Shown here piece after piece: positions 8,031 to 17,990 of a stretch of DNA of 64,000 nt. A model generated the notes under the pieces. The model was not told where the DNA came from. It ran no database searches and saw only the letters and a program-made list of their open reading frames with translations. Numbering within the stretch: the first letter of the stretch is position 1; every line of letters starts with the position of its first letter. Where the stretch lies: positions 1,789,001 through 1,853,000 of the forward strand of contig NZ_BLAW01000001.1 in the NCBI RefSeq assembly GCF_009617895.1, in the 5' to 3' direction. A program made the position numbers and the translations under genes. The DNA comes from Prolixibacter sp. SD074 (GTDB lineage: Bacteria > Bacteroidota > Bacteroidia > Bacteroidales > Prolixibacteraceae).

Positions 8031-8176
8031 TACCCTGATCTTCATTTTCTTTAATTCTCCATTACCTGCCCCACCAAAACAGGGGTTGATTTAGGCAATC
8101 CGAAAAAAATATTGCATCTTGGAAAACGTTTTTCGTGAATTAGTCAGTAACAATAACCTTTCTCTAACGAATAGCG

Positions 8177-10147
8177 ATGAATCGACTACAATCTGTCATG
8201 AAAGGGATGTTTTTATTCCTTGTCCTGGCCGGTCAGGCGCAGGCACAGCCAACATCGAATTATGACCAGCACAAAGCATTCGGCCCCACGTTTATGAGCC
8301 AACCGGGGACGGCTTTCCGCAGCGGCAGCGGCGCTCCCGGGCCATTATACTGGCAAAACCGGGCCGACTACAACCTCGACGCTACGCTGGATACCGCGCA
8401 ACACCTGATTACCGGAACCTCGGAAATTCATTATACCAACAACAGTCCCGACGCCCTGCATTACCTTTGGTTGCAAGTAGGACTAAACCTTTTCAGGGAA
8501 GGTTCGCGGGGGAGTTTTTCCGGTAATGTCCCCACAACAGCTGGCGGTATCGATATCCAATCGGTAGAGGTCACACAGGATGGAAAAAGCTACGCTGCCA
8601 ATCATGTGATTACCGACACCCGGATGCAAGTCCGTTTACATCAGCCGGTGAAACCCGATGGCGGGAAGATAACAGTAACCGTCAAATATGCATTTCACAT
8701 CACGAAGAACCAGTTCCGCCTGGCGATGATGGATTCGAGAAACGGGTCCATTTATGATGTCGGCCAATGGTATCCGCGCATGTGCGTGTACGACGATGTG
8801 CGGGGCTGGAATACCCTTCCCTACCAGGGAGCCGGCGAGTTTTATTGTGAGTACGGCGATTTCGATTATAAAGTAACCGTTCCGGCGAACATGATTGTTG
8901 CCGGCGCCGGCGTACTGCAAAACCCGGAAGAAGTATTAACGAAAACGGAAATCAAACGACTCAACAAAGCCCGTCAGAATGACGAAACAACCTACATTAT
9001 CAAGCCGGACGAAGTGGGAAAACCCGAAACGCGCCCGAAACAAAAGGGCATGTTAACCTGGCATTTCAAGATGGACACCAGCCGCGACGTATCGTGGGCC
9101 GCTTCAAAAGCTTTTATTTGGGACGCCGCCAAAGCGAACCTGCCGGAAGGCAAAACGGCGCTGACCATGTCAGTCTACCCGGAAGAAAGTATGGGCGAAA
9201 ACGCCTGGGGCCGTTCCACCGAATACCTGAAGCACAGCATCGAGTCATTCTCGGCCGACTGGTACCCGTATCCTTACACCGTAGCGACCAATGTGGGCGG
9301 TCCGGTAGGTGGCATGGAATACCCCGGAATTATTTTTTGCCACTGGAGCATCGACAAACCGAAGGTAATGTACTTTGTAACCGCTCACGAAATAGGTCAC
9401 AACTGGTTCCCCATGCTGGTGGGTTCGGATGAACGCCGTTTTGGTTTCATGGACGAAGGCCTGAATACCTTCATCGATGTTTACGCACACGAGAAGTTCA
9501 ATCATGGCGAGTTCGGCCCCAAACGTGACGGGGAATTTGATCCGGAAGGGAAAAATCCGGCGAGGGATATTGTTCCGTTCATGACCGGACAGAATACCGA
9601 AGCGATTATGAACTATTCGGATGTGATGCTGCAGAAAAACAGCCACATGCTGAATTACTACAAAACCTCGTTAGGGTTGGTAATACTCCGTGAGTACATT
9701 CTGGGGCACAACCGTTTCGATTATGCTTTCCGGACCTATATCGACCGGTGGGCTTACAAGCATCCCACCCCCAAAGATTTCTTCCGGACCATCGACGATG
9801 CGGCCGGTGAAGATTTGGGATGGTTCTGGAATGAGTGGTTCTATCAAACCTGGACATTGGACCAGGCGGTAACCGGAGTACACTATGCCAACGGACGGCC
9901 GGAAAAAGGTTCACTGATAACCCTCGTCAACAACAACCAGATGGTCATGCCGACAACGGTAAAAGTGGTAGAAAGCAACGGAAAAACCGGCGAAGTAAAA
10001 CTCCCGGTAGAAATATGGCAGAGGGGCGGCACCTACCTGATGAAGTATGCCTCCACCTCACCCATCGACTCGGTGGTTGTTGATCCGGACAAGGAATTGC
10101 CCGATGTCAAACCATCCAACAATACCTGGGCAAACGAAAGCAACTAG
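8177..10147 (+). CDS. M1 family zinc aminopeptidase, exported
   Basis: This is a gluzincin metallopeptidase of family M1, 656 residues. Residues 1-24 form a signal peptide ending AGQAQAQ, so it is periplasmic or surface-exposed. The beta-rich N-terminal domain with the DATLDTAQHLITGTSEIHY-type opening runs to about 260. The zinc site HEIGHN is at residues 404-409, with the third ligand Glu427 in MDEGLNTF, giving HExxH-18-E. The substrate-anchoring exopeptidase region is GGMEYPG near 382. The ATG at 8177 has no strong Shine-Dalgarno, as usual in Bacteroidetes. It probably takes part in peptide use. Neighbours (repeat array upstream, convergent MFS gene downstream) do not add detail. Confidence 0.93.
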   Translation: MNRLQSVMKGMFLFLVLAGQAQAQPTSNYDQHKAFGPTFMSQPGTAFRSGSGAPGPLYWQNRADYNLDATLDTAQHLITGTSEIHYTNNSPDALHYLWLQVGLNLFREGSRGSFSGNVPTTAGGIDIQSVEVTQDGKSYAANHVITDTRMQVRLHQPVKPDGGKITVTVKYAFHITKNQFRLAMMDSRNGSIYDVGQWYPRMCVYDDVRGWNTLPYQGAGEFYCEYGDFDYKVTVPANMIVAGAGVLQNPEEVLTKTEIKRLNKARQNDETTYIIKPDEVGKPETRPKQKGMLTWHFKMDTSRDVSWAASKAFIWDAAKANLPEGKTALTMSVYPEESMGENAWGRSTEYLKHSIESFSADWYPYPYTVATNVGGPVGGMEYPGIIFCHWSIDKPKVMYFVTAHEIGHNWFPMLVGSDERRFGFMDEGLNTFIDVYAHEKFNHGEFGPKRDGEFDPEGKNPARDIVPFMTGQNTEAIMNYSDVMLQKNSHMLNYYKTSLGLVILREYILGHNRFDYAFRTYIDRWAYKHPTPKDFFRTIDDAAGEDLGWFWNEWFYQTWTLDQAVTGVHYANGRPEKGSLITLVNNNQMVMPTTVKVVESNGKTGEVKLPVEIWQRGGTYLMKYASTSPIDSVVVDPDKELPDVKPSNNTWANESN

Positions 10148-10204
10148 TCAAAGAAATAGTATCACAAACATCCGAAAGTTCTTTTCCCCACTAAAACAAG
10201 AGGT

Positions 10205-11362
10205 CTACGCTATCAGATGCGGCTTCGGTGTACGGACAAATTGTGCAAATATCAGCGATGTTAAGGCTATACCAGCTCCGGCAATGAACGGAATCCGCCA
10301 GTTATACATCCATAGCAATCCGCCAAATACAGGAATAATCACCGCCATGATATGATTGATGGTAAACCCAACGGCCATAGAGGGTGCAATGTCTTTCGGA
10401 TCGGCCTTCTTCTGGAAATAGGTATTAATGGCAATAGAGAAACTGAAAAACAAGTTATCGACCAAATACATGGCTGTTGCCACATTCTTATCTTCAATCA
10501 ATCCATATCCCAGAAATACCAGAAACAGGCTGGCATATTCAACGGTCAGCATGGTTCGTTCACCAAAGCGGTGAATGGCTTTAGCCACCTGCGGACTGAG
10601 AAAGAAAGTCATGATGTTGTTCAAAACAAATAAAATGGTGATATGTCGGACCGAAAACCCATACTTCTCCACCAATAGGAAGATGGCAAATACCACAAAT
10701 ATTTGCCGACGGGCACCCGCCAAAAAATTCAGGGTATAAAATAACCAGTACTTTCTCCGGAGAACCAGTTTGCGCTGCTGCGGAGGCTTGGCCTTATCGA
10801 CGGGATCGCGCGTAAGGGCAAACAAACCGACCAATACGAGAATCCCGCCAAAAAGGAAAAACAGATCCTGCATTGGAAGGTAACGGCTAATCACCCAAAT
10901 GACCGCTCCTACCGTAATGTTGGTGAGCGCTCCGTAACTCTTAAAGCTGGCCAGCACCCGGGGTATGCGCGTGTGATCGAAATACTGAAGACTGAGCGAC
11001 TGATTGGTCGTTTCGAAGAAATGAAATCCAACCGACATCACTACTGTGGTAAAAATTAGTCCGCCAAACGACGGAAAAATACCTGCCATGAAAACACCTC
11101 CTCCAAGCATGACAATGGAAAGTGCTGCAAACCGATGCTCTTTGATGACCAACAACAGATAAATGACGAAGAAGGTCAGAAAACCCGGGATTTCCCGAAC
11201 AGATTGAATAACGCCAATCTGAAAACCATTCACACCAACCACATCGACCGCATAATTATTGAACAGCGTTCTCCATCCCTGAAAGCCAATGGCCGATGCA
11301 ACCACCAGCAAAAGGAGGTAGCGATACATCGGGTTTTCACGGTACGTTCGGTATGTATTCAT
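10205..11362 (-). CDS. MFS transporter
   Basis: This is a 385-residue major facilitator with about twelve hydrophobic segments. The first is LLLLVVASAIGFQGW; a later one is VGFTINHIMAVIIPVFGGLLW. The N-terminal half contains the loop FNNYAVDVVGVNGFQIGVIQ, which resembles a group of Bacteroidetes MFS proteins annotated only as MFS transporters. The substrate cannot be read from sequence. It is transcribed alone, converging on the M1 peptidase gene (57 bases between stops). A candidate Bacteroidetes -7 box TACTTTTG lies on the minus strand at 11395-11388, about 25 bases before the start codon, but without a clear -33 element. Confidence 0.85.
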   Translation of the reverse strand: MNTYRTYRENPMYRYLLLLVVASAIGFQGWRTLFNNYAVDVVGVNGFQIGVIQSVREIPGFLTFFVIYLLLVIKEHRFAALSIVMLGGGVFMAGIFPSFGGLIFTTVVMSVGFHFFETTNQSLSLQYFDHTRIPRVLASFKSYGALTNITVGAVIWVISRYLPMQDLFFLFGGILVLVGLFALTRDPVDKAKPPQQRKLVLRRKYWLFYTLNFLAGARRQIFVVFAIFLLVEKYGFSVRHITILFVLNNIMTFFLSPQVAKAIHRFGERTMLTVEYASLFLVFLGYGLIEDKNVATAMYLVDNLFFSFSIAINTYFQKKADPKDIAPSMAVGFTINHIMAVIIPVFGGLLWMYNWRIPFIAGAGIALTSLIFAQFVRTPKPHLIA

Positions 11363-11628
11363 TCCTTTCTCAGTTAGATTAAGACGACAAAAGTAATAAA
11401 ATGAGGTTCCTGTCAGGTTGATTTTATATCAACACTAAAAAAGACTCCATAAGACTTACTTAAAATCGGTCTGACCTGGTCAAAAAAAACAGTTATAACT
11501 CACTGGTATTTTTACAACTACACTACCAGAATCTATTGACCTTTTAAAATTTTTATGTTGTGTGACTAAAGTTACTGAAGGAAGGCATTCACAAACCTTT
11601 CTTTGTAGCGTCATTCAAGGTTACATAC

Positions 11629-11820
11629 ATGATAGTTTTTTTTAAAGCTGTCGATTAAGAATTCTCTTTATCATTCTGGGAGGAATTGCCGGGTACCTTT
11701 GCTGGTCCCAAATCGGATGTGCCCCCGGCACTTGTCCGATTACTGCGAACCGGTATTCGGGCAGTGGTTACGGTATTTTGCCTGGCTGGTTGCTCGGCGA
11801 TTCCTTCAGAATGAAAAAAC
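11629..11820 (+). pseudogene. DUF6132-like small membrane protein, apparently broken
   Basis: One frame from about 11655 to 11815 encodes ILFIILGGIAGYLCW, then IGCAPGTCPITANRYS, then YGILPGWLLGDSF. This matches the DUF6132 pattern of a membrane helix, a GC...GTCPIT motif and a second helix. No ATG, GTG or TTG begins this frame after the stop at 11643. An ATG at 11629 with a reasonable position reads into TAA after nine codons; one extra base near 11656 would join it to the family sequence. The frame then runs on into the thioredoxin gene without a stop until 11940. DUF6132 genes are often found beside thioredoxin-like genes, which supports the identity. A non-canonical start is the alternative. 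Confidence 0.5.
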
Positions 11821-11832
11821 AGAACGAAACGA

Positions 11833-12267
11833 ATGCTACAAACTGGCCAGATATCCGTACTGATGGCCATCTTCCTTTCCCTGTTGGTTTCGTGCAAGCA
11901 GGCAGGAAATGGCAACCAGTCAAAAATGGCAGACAAAGGTAATGAGAAGAATTTGGTGATCGTGAAGGATATGAGCAAGTTCACTGAAATAATAAACGGG
12001 GATACTCCCGTACTCGTTGATTTTTACGCTGATTGGTGTGCCCCATGCAAAATGATGGCGCCAATACTCGGGCAACTCTCAAAAGAGATGCAGGGTGCGG
12101 TCAGGGTGATAAAAGTTAATGTGGACAACAACAGAAAAGCAGCCATGCAATATGGCATACGAAATATACCTACCATGCTCCTGTTTCGCAACGGACAAAT
12201 CAAATGGCAGGGTGTCGGCGTAATGCAAGCCGACCAGTTGAAATCAATTATTCAACAGAACAGCTGA
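11833..12267 (+). CDS. thioredoxin-fold lipoprotein
   Basis: The 144-residue protein has a lipoprotein signal with lipobox LLVSC (Cys at residue 21), so it should be membrane-anchored and periplasm-facing. The thioredoxin domain from about residue 45 has the active site WCAPCKMMAP at about 67-76 and the cis-proline block NIPTMLLFRNG. It would act as a thiol-disulfide reductase or oxidase outside the cytoplasm. The start ATG at 11833 overlaps the reading frame of the broken DUF6132 gene, a pairing seen in other Bacteroidetes. It is followed by a 200-base gap and the convergent tilS gene. Confidence 0.9.
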   Translation: MLQTGQISVLMAIFLSLLVSCKQAGNGNQSKMADKGNEKNLVIVKDMSKFTEIINGDTPVLVDFYADWCAPCKMMAPILGQLSKEMQGAVRVIKVNVDNNRKAAMQYGIRNIPTMLLFRNGQIKWQGVGVMQADQLKSIIQQNS

Positions 12268-12440
12268 TATTGGTTATGATTTAGGTTTGGTTAGGGAAAA
12301 AGGATCGGTGGCCACCCGGCCGCCGGCCTTCCTTCCCGCTTTTTTCAGACAGTCCGTAGTAAATTCCAAAAACATTTTACAAAATTGAGACTTACAATTT
12401 GCCTGGAAAAGTAAACAGGAACAATATAAGTTCATTGTGT

Positions 12441-12463
12441 CCCTCTGCCGTCAAGGCAGGGGG
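12441..12463. terminator. hairpin between thioredoxin and tilS
   Basis: CCCTCTGCC-GTCAA-GGCAGGGGG forms a nine-pair stem with one wobble, followed on the plus strand by ATTTTATTT. It lies 3 bases beyond the tilS stop codon, between convergent genes, so it may serve both. The T-tract is weak. Confidence 0.55.
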
Positions 12464-12466
12464 ATT

Positions 12467-13798
12467 TTATTTCCCACCCATCACCATTTCCAGCACCCGG
12501 GCCGTTTCATCAGTAATTTTGTAGCGGTCGTCAATCCGTTTACCGATAATCCATACAACCTGTTCGCCATTGGTTACCAGCCAGGTATTTTCCTTCTCGG
12601 GAAGGCTCATCTTCTCATCGATAAAGAAATCGCTCAGTTTTTTAAAACCGGTCATTCCCAACGGACGAAAATAATCGCCGGGCTCCCATTTCCGGATTTT
12701 CAATGGAAACTGAATTTTATCCAAATCGATACAACCCACTTTGGCTGAGCGTGGAATCCGAAAATGCTGGTCTCGTTCCACCTTCCGTATTTGTAACGGC
12801 AGTGGTTGGGTTAAATCTTTCAGGCCTTCATCGATGTAATACACCGGTTTTTCCTTATCGGGAAGCCGGGTAATGATGAGATATTCCCTGTCCCGAACGA
12901 CGCGATGGGTCGGAGAAAAAAATTGTTTTCCTGGTTCTCCATCCAGTGTTTCCTCAATCCGGGCAACCACTTCGCTATTGAAATGAAATGGCTTCAAAAA
13001 CTCAAACAGGTAAGTATTGAGCGGTTCCAGTAACTTCAATTCACTAATGGAGATATGGTACTCCCTCCCCTTCCTGATGGCAACCCGTTCCCAGCATTGC
13101 TGAATTTCCTGGAAGTAAATCGTCGAAACATCCTTCAGGTAATGAATGGTTTTCTGCAAGCTTTCGCGGAAAGAGGGATTGAGTTCTTCCATTAAAGGCA
13201 ATAGTTGATGCCGGATTTTATTCCGCTGGTAATCGAGGGTGGCATTGGATGAATCATCGCGGTATTCCAGCTCATGCTCAATACACCAATCGGCAATCTC
13301 TGTGCGTGTGGCAAACAACAGCGGACGGACCAGCCGACCATTTTTCGGTTTAATACCCGTCATTCCTTTCAACCCGGTTCCCCGGGAAAGATTCAGGAAA
13401 AAGGTCTCCAGCAAGTCGTCGCGGTGATGGGCTACGGCAATCACATCATAGTGATTTTCGGCCCGGATTTTCTCGAACCAGTCATAACGTAACTCGCGTG
13501 CAGCCATCTCGATGGAATAGCCGTGCTCATCGGCATATTGCCCTGTATCGAACGACTGATGATAGTAACGCCGGCCATATTTCTCGGCCAGCCTGGCTAC
13601 CAGTGCTTCGTCACCATCCGACTCTTCGCCGCGCAGATGAAAATTGCAGTGCGCGATGCCCAATGCATAACCTGCCTTTTCCAATAGATCGAGCAATACG
13701 ACCGAATCCATTCCGCCACTCACGGCGACCAGGATCGTATCACCCGAAGTAAACAGGTTGTGACGTTGAATATAGCTGACCAGTTCGTTTATCATCAC
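12467..13798 (-). CDS. tilS: tRNA(Ile)-lysidine synthetase
   Basis: TilS adds lysine to C34 of the CAU-anticodon tRNA-Ile with ATP, making it read AUA. The 443-residue protein has the PP-loop SGGMDS at residues 27-32, the family motif AHCNFHLRGEESDGDE, and AHHRDDLLETFFLNLSRGTGLKGM. The substrate-binding and C-terminal TilS domains follow, with RKWEPGDYFRPLGMTGFKKL near 375-395. An ATG pair opens the gene at 13798/13795. It is an essential housekeeping gene and stands alone on the minus strand. A -7-like TATTTTTG lies on the minus strand at 13817-13810, only 11 bases before the start. Confidence 0.95.
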   Translation of the reverse strand: MMINELVSYIQRHNLFTSGDTILVAVSGGMDSVVLLDLLEKAGYALGIAHCNFHLRGEESDGDEALVARLAEKYGRRYYHQSFDTGQYADEHGYSIEMAARELRYDWFEKIRAENHYDVIAVAHHRDDLLETFFLNLSRGTGLKGMTGIKPKNGRLVRPLLFATRTEIADWCIEHELEYRDDSSNATLDYQRNKIRHQLLPLMEELNPSFRESLQKTIHYLKDVSTIYFQEIQQCWERVAIRKGREYHISISELKLLEPLNTYLFEFLKPFHFNSEVVARIEETLDGEPGKQFFSPTHRVVRDREYLIITRLPDKEKPVYYIDEGLKDLTQPLPLQIRKVERDQHFRIPRSAKVGCIDLDKIQFPLKIRKWEPGDYFRPLGMTGFKKLSDFFIDEKMSLPEKENTWLVTNGEQVVWIIGKRIDDRYKITDETARVLEMVMGGK

Positions 13799-13895
13799 TT
13801 CGTTTTATTCAAAAATACGATAATCCGGCTAACCAAAAGAAAACCGGGGAACGATTTCAGCCATTCTCCGGTTGATATGATTTTGGGAAATTCAA

Positions 13896-14891
13896 TTACA
13901 ACTCTAAAACTACCTGTCCCCGGTTCTTCTTATTCAGCAGTCGCTGAATATAAGTCTCCAGTTCGTCAAGCGAAATAAATGTTGCCAAATCATCAAGTCC
14001 ATCAGGTTTCCAGGCACCGGCCAGTTTTTCCCAAACCGCTTTTCGCTCCTCCAGCGGCGTTTTCTGTGAATCGACACCCAAAAGCGAAATGTTATTCAGA
14101 ATGAACGGATAAACAGTGGTATTCAATTCGCCGGAACCAATATTTCCACAAGTGGTTACATTTCCACCGTATTTGCAGGCCTTAAGCAACGTAGCCAGTG
14201 TGTTACCTCCCACCACATCAACGGCACCGGCCCATTTCGGACGAATCAACGGCCGTCCCGACTGGTCATCGGTTTCCGATTTATCGATGTGCAGATGAGC
14301 TCCGAGCTTCTCAATCACCTCCCGGCTGTCGTCGAGATTGGAGGTGGCAGCAATTACTTCAAAGCCTTCTTTTAGCAGGATTTTTACGGCCAGGCTACCC
14401 ACTCCGCCGGCAGCTCCGGTTACAACAACCGGTCCCTGCGATGGTTTCTGCCCGGCATCCAACAGCCTTTTCACTGAAAGGGCCGCCGTTAACCCGGAAG
14501 TTCCCAGCACCATACTTTCGGCAAGTGTTAGCCCTTTTGGCAACGGAACAATCCAGTTGGCCGGTACACGAATGTATTCCGCGAAAGCGCCATCGGTATT
14601 CATGCCCAAATCGTATGACGTTACAGCTACCTCATCGCCCGGATTGAATAAAGGCGATGAGCTATCTTCCACGATTCCCGCGGCATCAATTCCCGGCGTA
14701 TGCGGATAATTTCTCGTTACTCCGCGGTTGCCCGAGGCCGAAAGTGCATCCTTATAATTCAATCCGGCGTATTTTACCCGAATAAGCACTTCGCCTTCCG
14801 GTAATTCGCTGACGGAACGCTTCACCAGCTTACGGACAAACGTTCCGTCCACTTCAAATACCCGATAAGCCCTGAATGTCGTACCTGTCAT
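13896..14891 (-). CDS. YhdH/AcuI-type zinc-free quinone oxidoreductase
   Basis: This 331-residue medium-chain dehydrogenase belongs to the YhdH/YhfP group, whose members include acryloyl-CoA reductase AcuI. It begins with the GroES-like domain (RVKYAGLNYKDALSASG, HTPGIDAAGIV). The NADPH-binding Rossmann motif is VTGAAGGVGSLAVKIL at about residue 155. There are no structural zinc cysteines. The sequence LNYKDAL is typical of the group. The likely reaction is NADPH-dependent reduction of an alpha,beta-unsaturated thioester or quinone; the true substrate is not shown. It lies downstream of pepT in the same direction but is separated from it by a terminator-like hairpin. Confidence 0.88.
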   Translation of the reverse strand: MTGTTFRAYRVFEVDGTFVRKLVKRSVSELPEGEVLIRVKYAGLNYKDALSASGNRGVTRNYPHTPGIDAAGIVEDSSSPLFNPGDEVAVTSYDLGMNTDGAFAEYIRVPANWIVPLPKGLTLAESMVLGTSGLTAALSVKRLLDAGQKPSQGPVVVTGAAGGVGSLAVKILLKEGFEVIAATSNLDDSREVIEKLGAHLHIDKSETDDQSGRPLIRPKWAGAVDVVGGNTLATLLKACKYGGNVTTCGNIGSGELNTTVYPFILNNISLLGVDSQKTPLEERKAVWEKLAGAWKPDGLDDLATFISLDELETYIQRLLNKKNRGQVVLEL

Positions 14892-14928
14892 TTTAACGTC
14901 CTTTCTTTATTCTCTCTATCATGCTAAC

Positions 14929-14960
14929 AAAAAAGAAAGCAGCCCGTTCAGAGGCTGCTT
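14929..14960 (-). terminator. terminator after pepT
   Basis: On the minus strand AAGCAGCC, an eight-base loop and GGGCTGCTT form a stem, followed by TTCTTTTTT. It begins 25 bases after the pepT stop codon. Confidence 0.8.
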
Positions 14961-14984
14961 ATATATTTTATTTGCAACGTTATT

Positions 14985-16220
14985 TTACTTTTCCATCGCC
15001 GAAACTTTCTCGACGATCTTCAGGATAACGTGGCATGCTTTTTCCATCGATTTGGTCGGAATGAATTCGAACTTACCGTGAAAGTTATGTCCGCCCCCAA
15101 AGATGTTAGGGCAAGGTAACCCCATAAATGAAAGACGTGCTCCATCGGTTCCACCGCGAATCGGTTCAATCTTCGGTTCCACTCCAACTTCTTTCATTGC
15201 TTCTTCCGCCATGTCAATGATATAAAGAGCTGGCTCTACCTTCTCCCGCATGTTGTAATACTGATCTTTCATTTCCAGTTCTACTGTCCCTTCGCCGAAT
15301 TCAGCATTTACTTTGCGTACGATATGCTCCATTTCCGTCTTGCGATCTTCAAAACGGTCCTTTCTGAAATCACGAATGATATACTCCAACTCGGTACGTT
15401 CGACGTTTCCGTCAATCGATAGCAAGTGGTAGAAACCTTCGTAACCGTCGGTATGCTCAGGTGTTTCGTGTCGCGGAAGCATGCTCACAAACTGGCTGGC
15501 AATGCGCATCGAGTTTTTCATCTTGTGCTTAGCCGAACCGGGATGTACGCTAATTCCATGCACAATCACACGGGCAAAAGCGGCATTGAAGTTCTCGTAC
15601 TGCAGTTCACCTATTTCGCCGCCGTCCATGGTATAAGCAAAGTCAGCTCCAAATTTTTCCACATTGAAATAATCGGCTCCCTGCCCAATCTCTTCATCAG
15701 GAGTAAATCCAACACGTACCTTCCCATGTTTGATCCCGGGATGACTGGCCAGGTACTCCATGGAAGTCACAATTTCAGCCAATCCGGCTTTATCATCAGC
15801 GCCAAGCAAGGTCAAACCATTTGTCACGATTAATCGCTGACCGGTATATTTCTTTATATCAGGGAATTTTTCCGGGGATAATACAATTCCCTCTTCCTGG
15901 TTCAGGACAACATTGCCTCCGTCATAGTTCTCAACGAACTGCGGATTCACGTTCTTACCCGAAAAATCCGGACTGGTATCCATGTGAGCAATAAATCCAA
16001 CCGTGGGAACTTCCTTATCAATATTCGACGGAAGCGTCGCCATCACATAGCCATTATCATCCAGCTCCACATCTTCGAGTCCGATGCGCTTCAACTCTTC
16101 GGTAAGTCCTTGTGCGAAAGTAATCTGGCCCGGTGTACTAGGCGTAAGCCCCGTTTTGGGGTCGGACTGGGTGTTTATCTTTACATAACCGATAAAACGG
16201 TCGACAACCTGGTTTTCCAT
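14985..16220 (-). CDS. pepT: peptidase T (tripeptidase)
   Basis: PepT is a cytoplasmic M20-family zinc aminopeptidase that releases the N-terminal residue of tripeptides. The protein shows the family metal-site blocks: [14 protein letters not shown] (His and catalytic Asp), LLGADDKAG (bridging Asp), [12 protein letters not shown] (catalytic Glu-Glu pair), [18 protein letters not shown], and [18 protein letters not shown] near the end. I start at MENQVVDRF (16220); an ATG at 16232 would add four residues. A TAAATTTG box on the minus strand at 16268-16261 is a candidate -7 element. Length (411 residues) is normal for the family. Confidence 0.95.
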   Translation of the reverse strand: MENQVVDRFIGYVKINTQSDPKTGLTPSTPGQITFAQGLTEELKRIGLEDVELDDNGYVMATLPSNIDKEVPTVGFIAHMDTSPDFSGKNVNPQFVENYDGGNVVLNQEEGIVLSPEKFPDIKKYTGQRLIVTNGLTLLGADDKAGLAEIVTSMEYLASHPGIKHGKVRVGFTPDEEIGQGADYFNVEKFGADFAYTMDGGEIGELQYENFNAAFARVIVHGISVHPGSAKHKMKNSMRIASQFVSMLPRHETPEHTDGYEGFYHLLSIDGNVERTELEYIIRDFRKDRFEDRKTEMEHIVRKVNAEFGEGTVELEMKDQYYNMREKVEPALYIIDMAEEAMKEVGVEPKIEPIRGGTDGARLSFMGLPCPNIFGGGHNFHGKFEFIPTKSMEKACHVILKIVEKVSAMEK

Positions 16221-16354
16221 TTTTATCATCAAATTTGCAGATTTAAGAGTCCGAATATAGCAAATTTAGCCGAGAGAGAAGTACAAAAAATCGCTGTAAA
16301 GTAGTGAAACTGACGAATCTCATTATTTGTCAATCGAATGGGAAAATCGTGTAC

Positions 16355-16387
16355 AAAAAAAGGAGTCACTGAAACAACTCCCTTTTT
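16355..16387 (-). terminator. terminator after proS
   Basis: GGAGT and ACTCC with an 11-base loop sit between A and T tracts, giving AAAAAAAGGAGT...ACTCCCTTTTT. It lies about 25 bases after the proS stop on the minus strand, with a T-run on that strand. Confidence 0.65.
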
Positions 16388-16409
16388 AAGTTATGATAAT
16401 GCAACCAAC

Positions 16410-17885
16410 TTAATAAGCCAGCGCAAATATGACTCTTCTCTTTGACGGTTTACCAGTTACCATACAAGTCCCTTCCTCTTCCTCCCCCTCAAAAGGAATA
16501 CAGCGAATGGTGGCCTTGGTTTCCTCCTTGATGCGGGTTTCTGTTTCGGAAGTACCGTCCCAGTGGGCCAGAATAAATCCGCCCTTAGTATTCAGCACTT
16601 CTTTAAATTCATCATAGGTATCCACCTTCACGGTATTTTCCTTGCGAAAATTCCATGCCTTTCGGTAGATGTTATTTTGAATTTCAATCAGCAGATCTTC
16701 CACATACTGATCGATGTTTTCGAGTGACTGAACCGATTTTTCCAACGTGTCACGACGAGCCACCTCAACGGTTCCGTTTTCCATGTCACGTGGCCCCATA
16801 GCCAGACGGACAGGTACGCCTTTCATTTCATACTCGGCAAACTTCCATCCGGGGCGCTGTGAGTCACGATCGTCGTATCTAACCGTAATGCCTCTTTTCC
16901 TAAGCTTGGCCATAATTTCCTTCACTTTGGCTGACACTTCCGCCAGTTGTTCCGCCTTTTTGTAAATCGGAACAATCACGACCTCATAAGGCGCCAGGCG
17001 CGGAGGCAGCACCAGGCCGTTATTATCGGAATGGGCCATAATCAGTGCACCTACCAAACGAGTAGAAACGCCCCACGAAGTCGCCCAAACATAATCCAGT
17101 TTCCCTTCCTTATTGGTGAACTGCACATCGAATGCCTTGGCGAAATTCTGGCCAAGGAAGTGCGACGTTCCTGATTGAAGGGCCTTTCCATCCTGCATCA
17201 ATGCTTCAATGGTGTAAGTTTCCAACGCTCCGGCAAAACGTTCATTAGCCGATTTTGCTCCCTTGATGACCGGAACCGCCATATAGTTTTCGGCAAAGTC
17301 AGCATACACATTAATCATGCGTTCCGTTTCTTCCATGGCCTCCTGCCTCGTAGCATGAGCTGTATGGCCTTCCTGCCAAAGGAATTCAGAGGTACGAAGG
17401 AACATACGGGTACGCATTTCCCAACGCACAACGTTTGCCCATTGGTTTATCAACAACGGAAGATCGCGGTATGATTGAATCCAGTTTTTATAGGTATTCC
17501 AGATAATGGTCTCCGAAGTAGGCCGTACAATCAGCTCTTCTTCCAGCTTCGCATCCGGGTCGACCACTATGCCATTGCCATCCGGATCATTTTTTAACCG
17601 GTAATGAGTTACTACGGCACACTCTTTGGCGAACCCTTCAACGTGATCGGCCTCTTTCGAGAAGAATGATTTAGGAATGAACAACGGGAAATAGGCATTT
17701 TCGTGTCCGGTTTCCTTAAACATGCGATCCAGTTCAGCCTGCATTTTTTCCCAGATAGCGTAACCGTATGGCTTGATTACCATGCAACCACGAACAGCTG
17801 AGTTCTCCGCTAAATCGGCCTTCACAACCAAATCATTGTACCATTGTGAATAATTTTCTTCTTTTGATGTTAGTTCCTTCGCCAT
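16410..17885 (-). CDS. proS: prolyl-tRNA synthetase, archaeal/eukaryotic-like type
   Basis: ProS charges tRNA-Pro with proline. The 491-residue protein is of the shorter archaeal/eukaryotic-like (ProS type 3) form. It lacks the YbaK-type editing insertion and ends with the characteristic tail RRVIFALAY. Class II motif 2 is seen as [20 protein letters not shown]. The class II core also shows [14 protein letters not shown] and the motif 3 region [11 protein letters not shown] leads into the anticodon-binding domain. The start is ATG at 17885 ([16 protein letters not shown]). The window also encodes tRNA-Pro(GGG) at 33.6 kb. It is a single gene on the minus strand with its own terminator. Confidence 0.96.
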   Translation of the reverse strand: MAKELTSKEENYSQWYNDLVVKADLAENSAVRGCMVIKPYGYAIWEKMQAELDRMFKETGHENAYFPLFIPKSFFSKEADHVEGFAKECAVVTHYRLKNDPDGNGIVVDPDAKLEEELIVRPTSETIIWNTYKNWIQSYRDLPLLINQWANVVRWEMRTRMFLRTSEFLWQEGHTAHATRQEAMEETERMINVYADFAENYMAVPVIKGAKSANERFAGALETYTIEALMQDGKALQSGTSHFLGQNFAKAFDVQFTNKEGKLDYVWATSWGVSTRLVGALIMAHSDNNGLVLPPRLAPYEVVIVPIYKKAEQLAEVSAKVKEIMAKLRKRGITVRYDDRDSQRPGWKFAEYEMKGVPVRLAMGPRDMENGTVEVARRDTLEKSVQSLENIDQYVEDLLIEIQNNIYRKAWNFRKENTVKVDTYDEFKEVLNTKGGFILAHWDGTSETETRIKEETKATIRCIPFEGEEEEGTCMVTGKPSKRRVIFALAY

Positions 17886-17990
17886 CTTCTATCTTTTGGT
17901 ATGGAATTTGCTTTATGTATAGTGAATTTTCAAGCTTACAAAGTAAAGAAATTCTCTAAGAATATTAAATACTTTTGGGAGGACATAATC

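Noticed and set aside
7872-8054. 60-codon frame in the three-hairpin array
   Set aside because: It is translation of repeat unit 4; the palindromes explain the conservation.
10047-10633. Plus-strand frames over the MFS gene
   Set aside because: They oppose a clear twelve-helix membrane protein on the minus strand and show no domain of their own.
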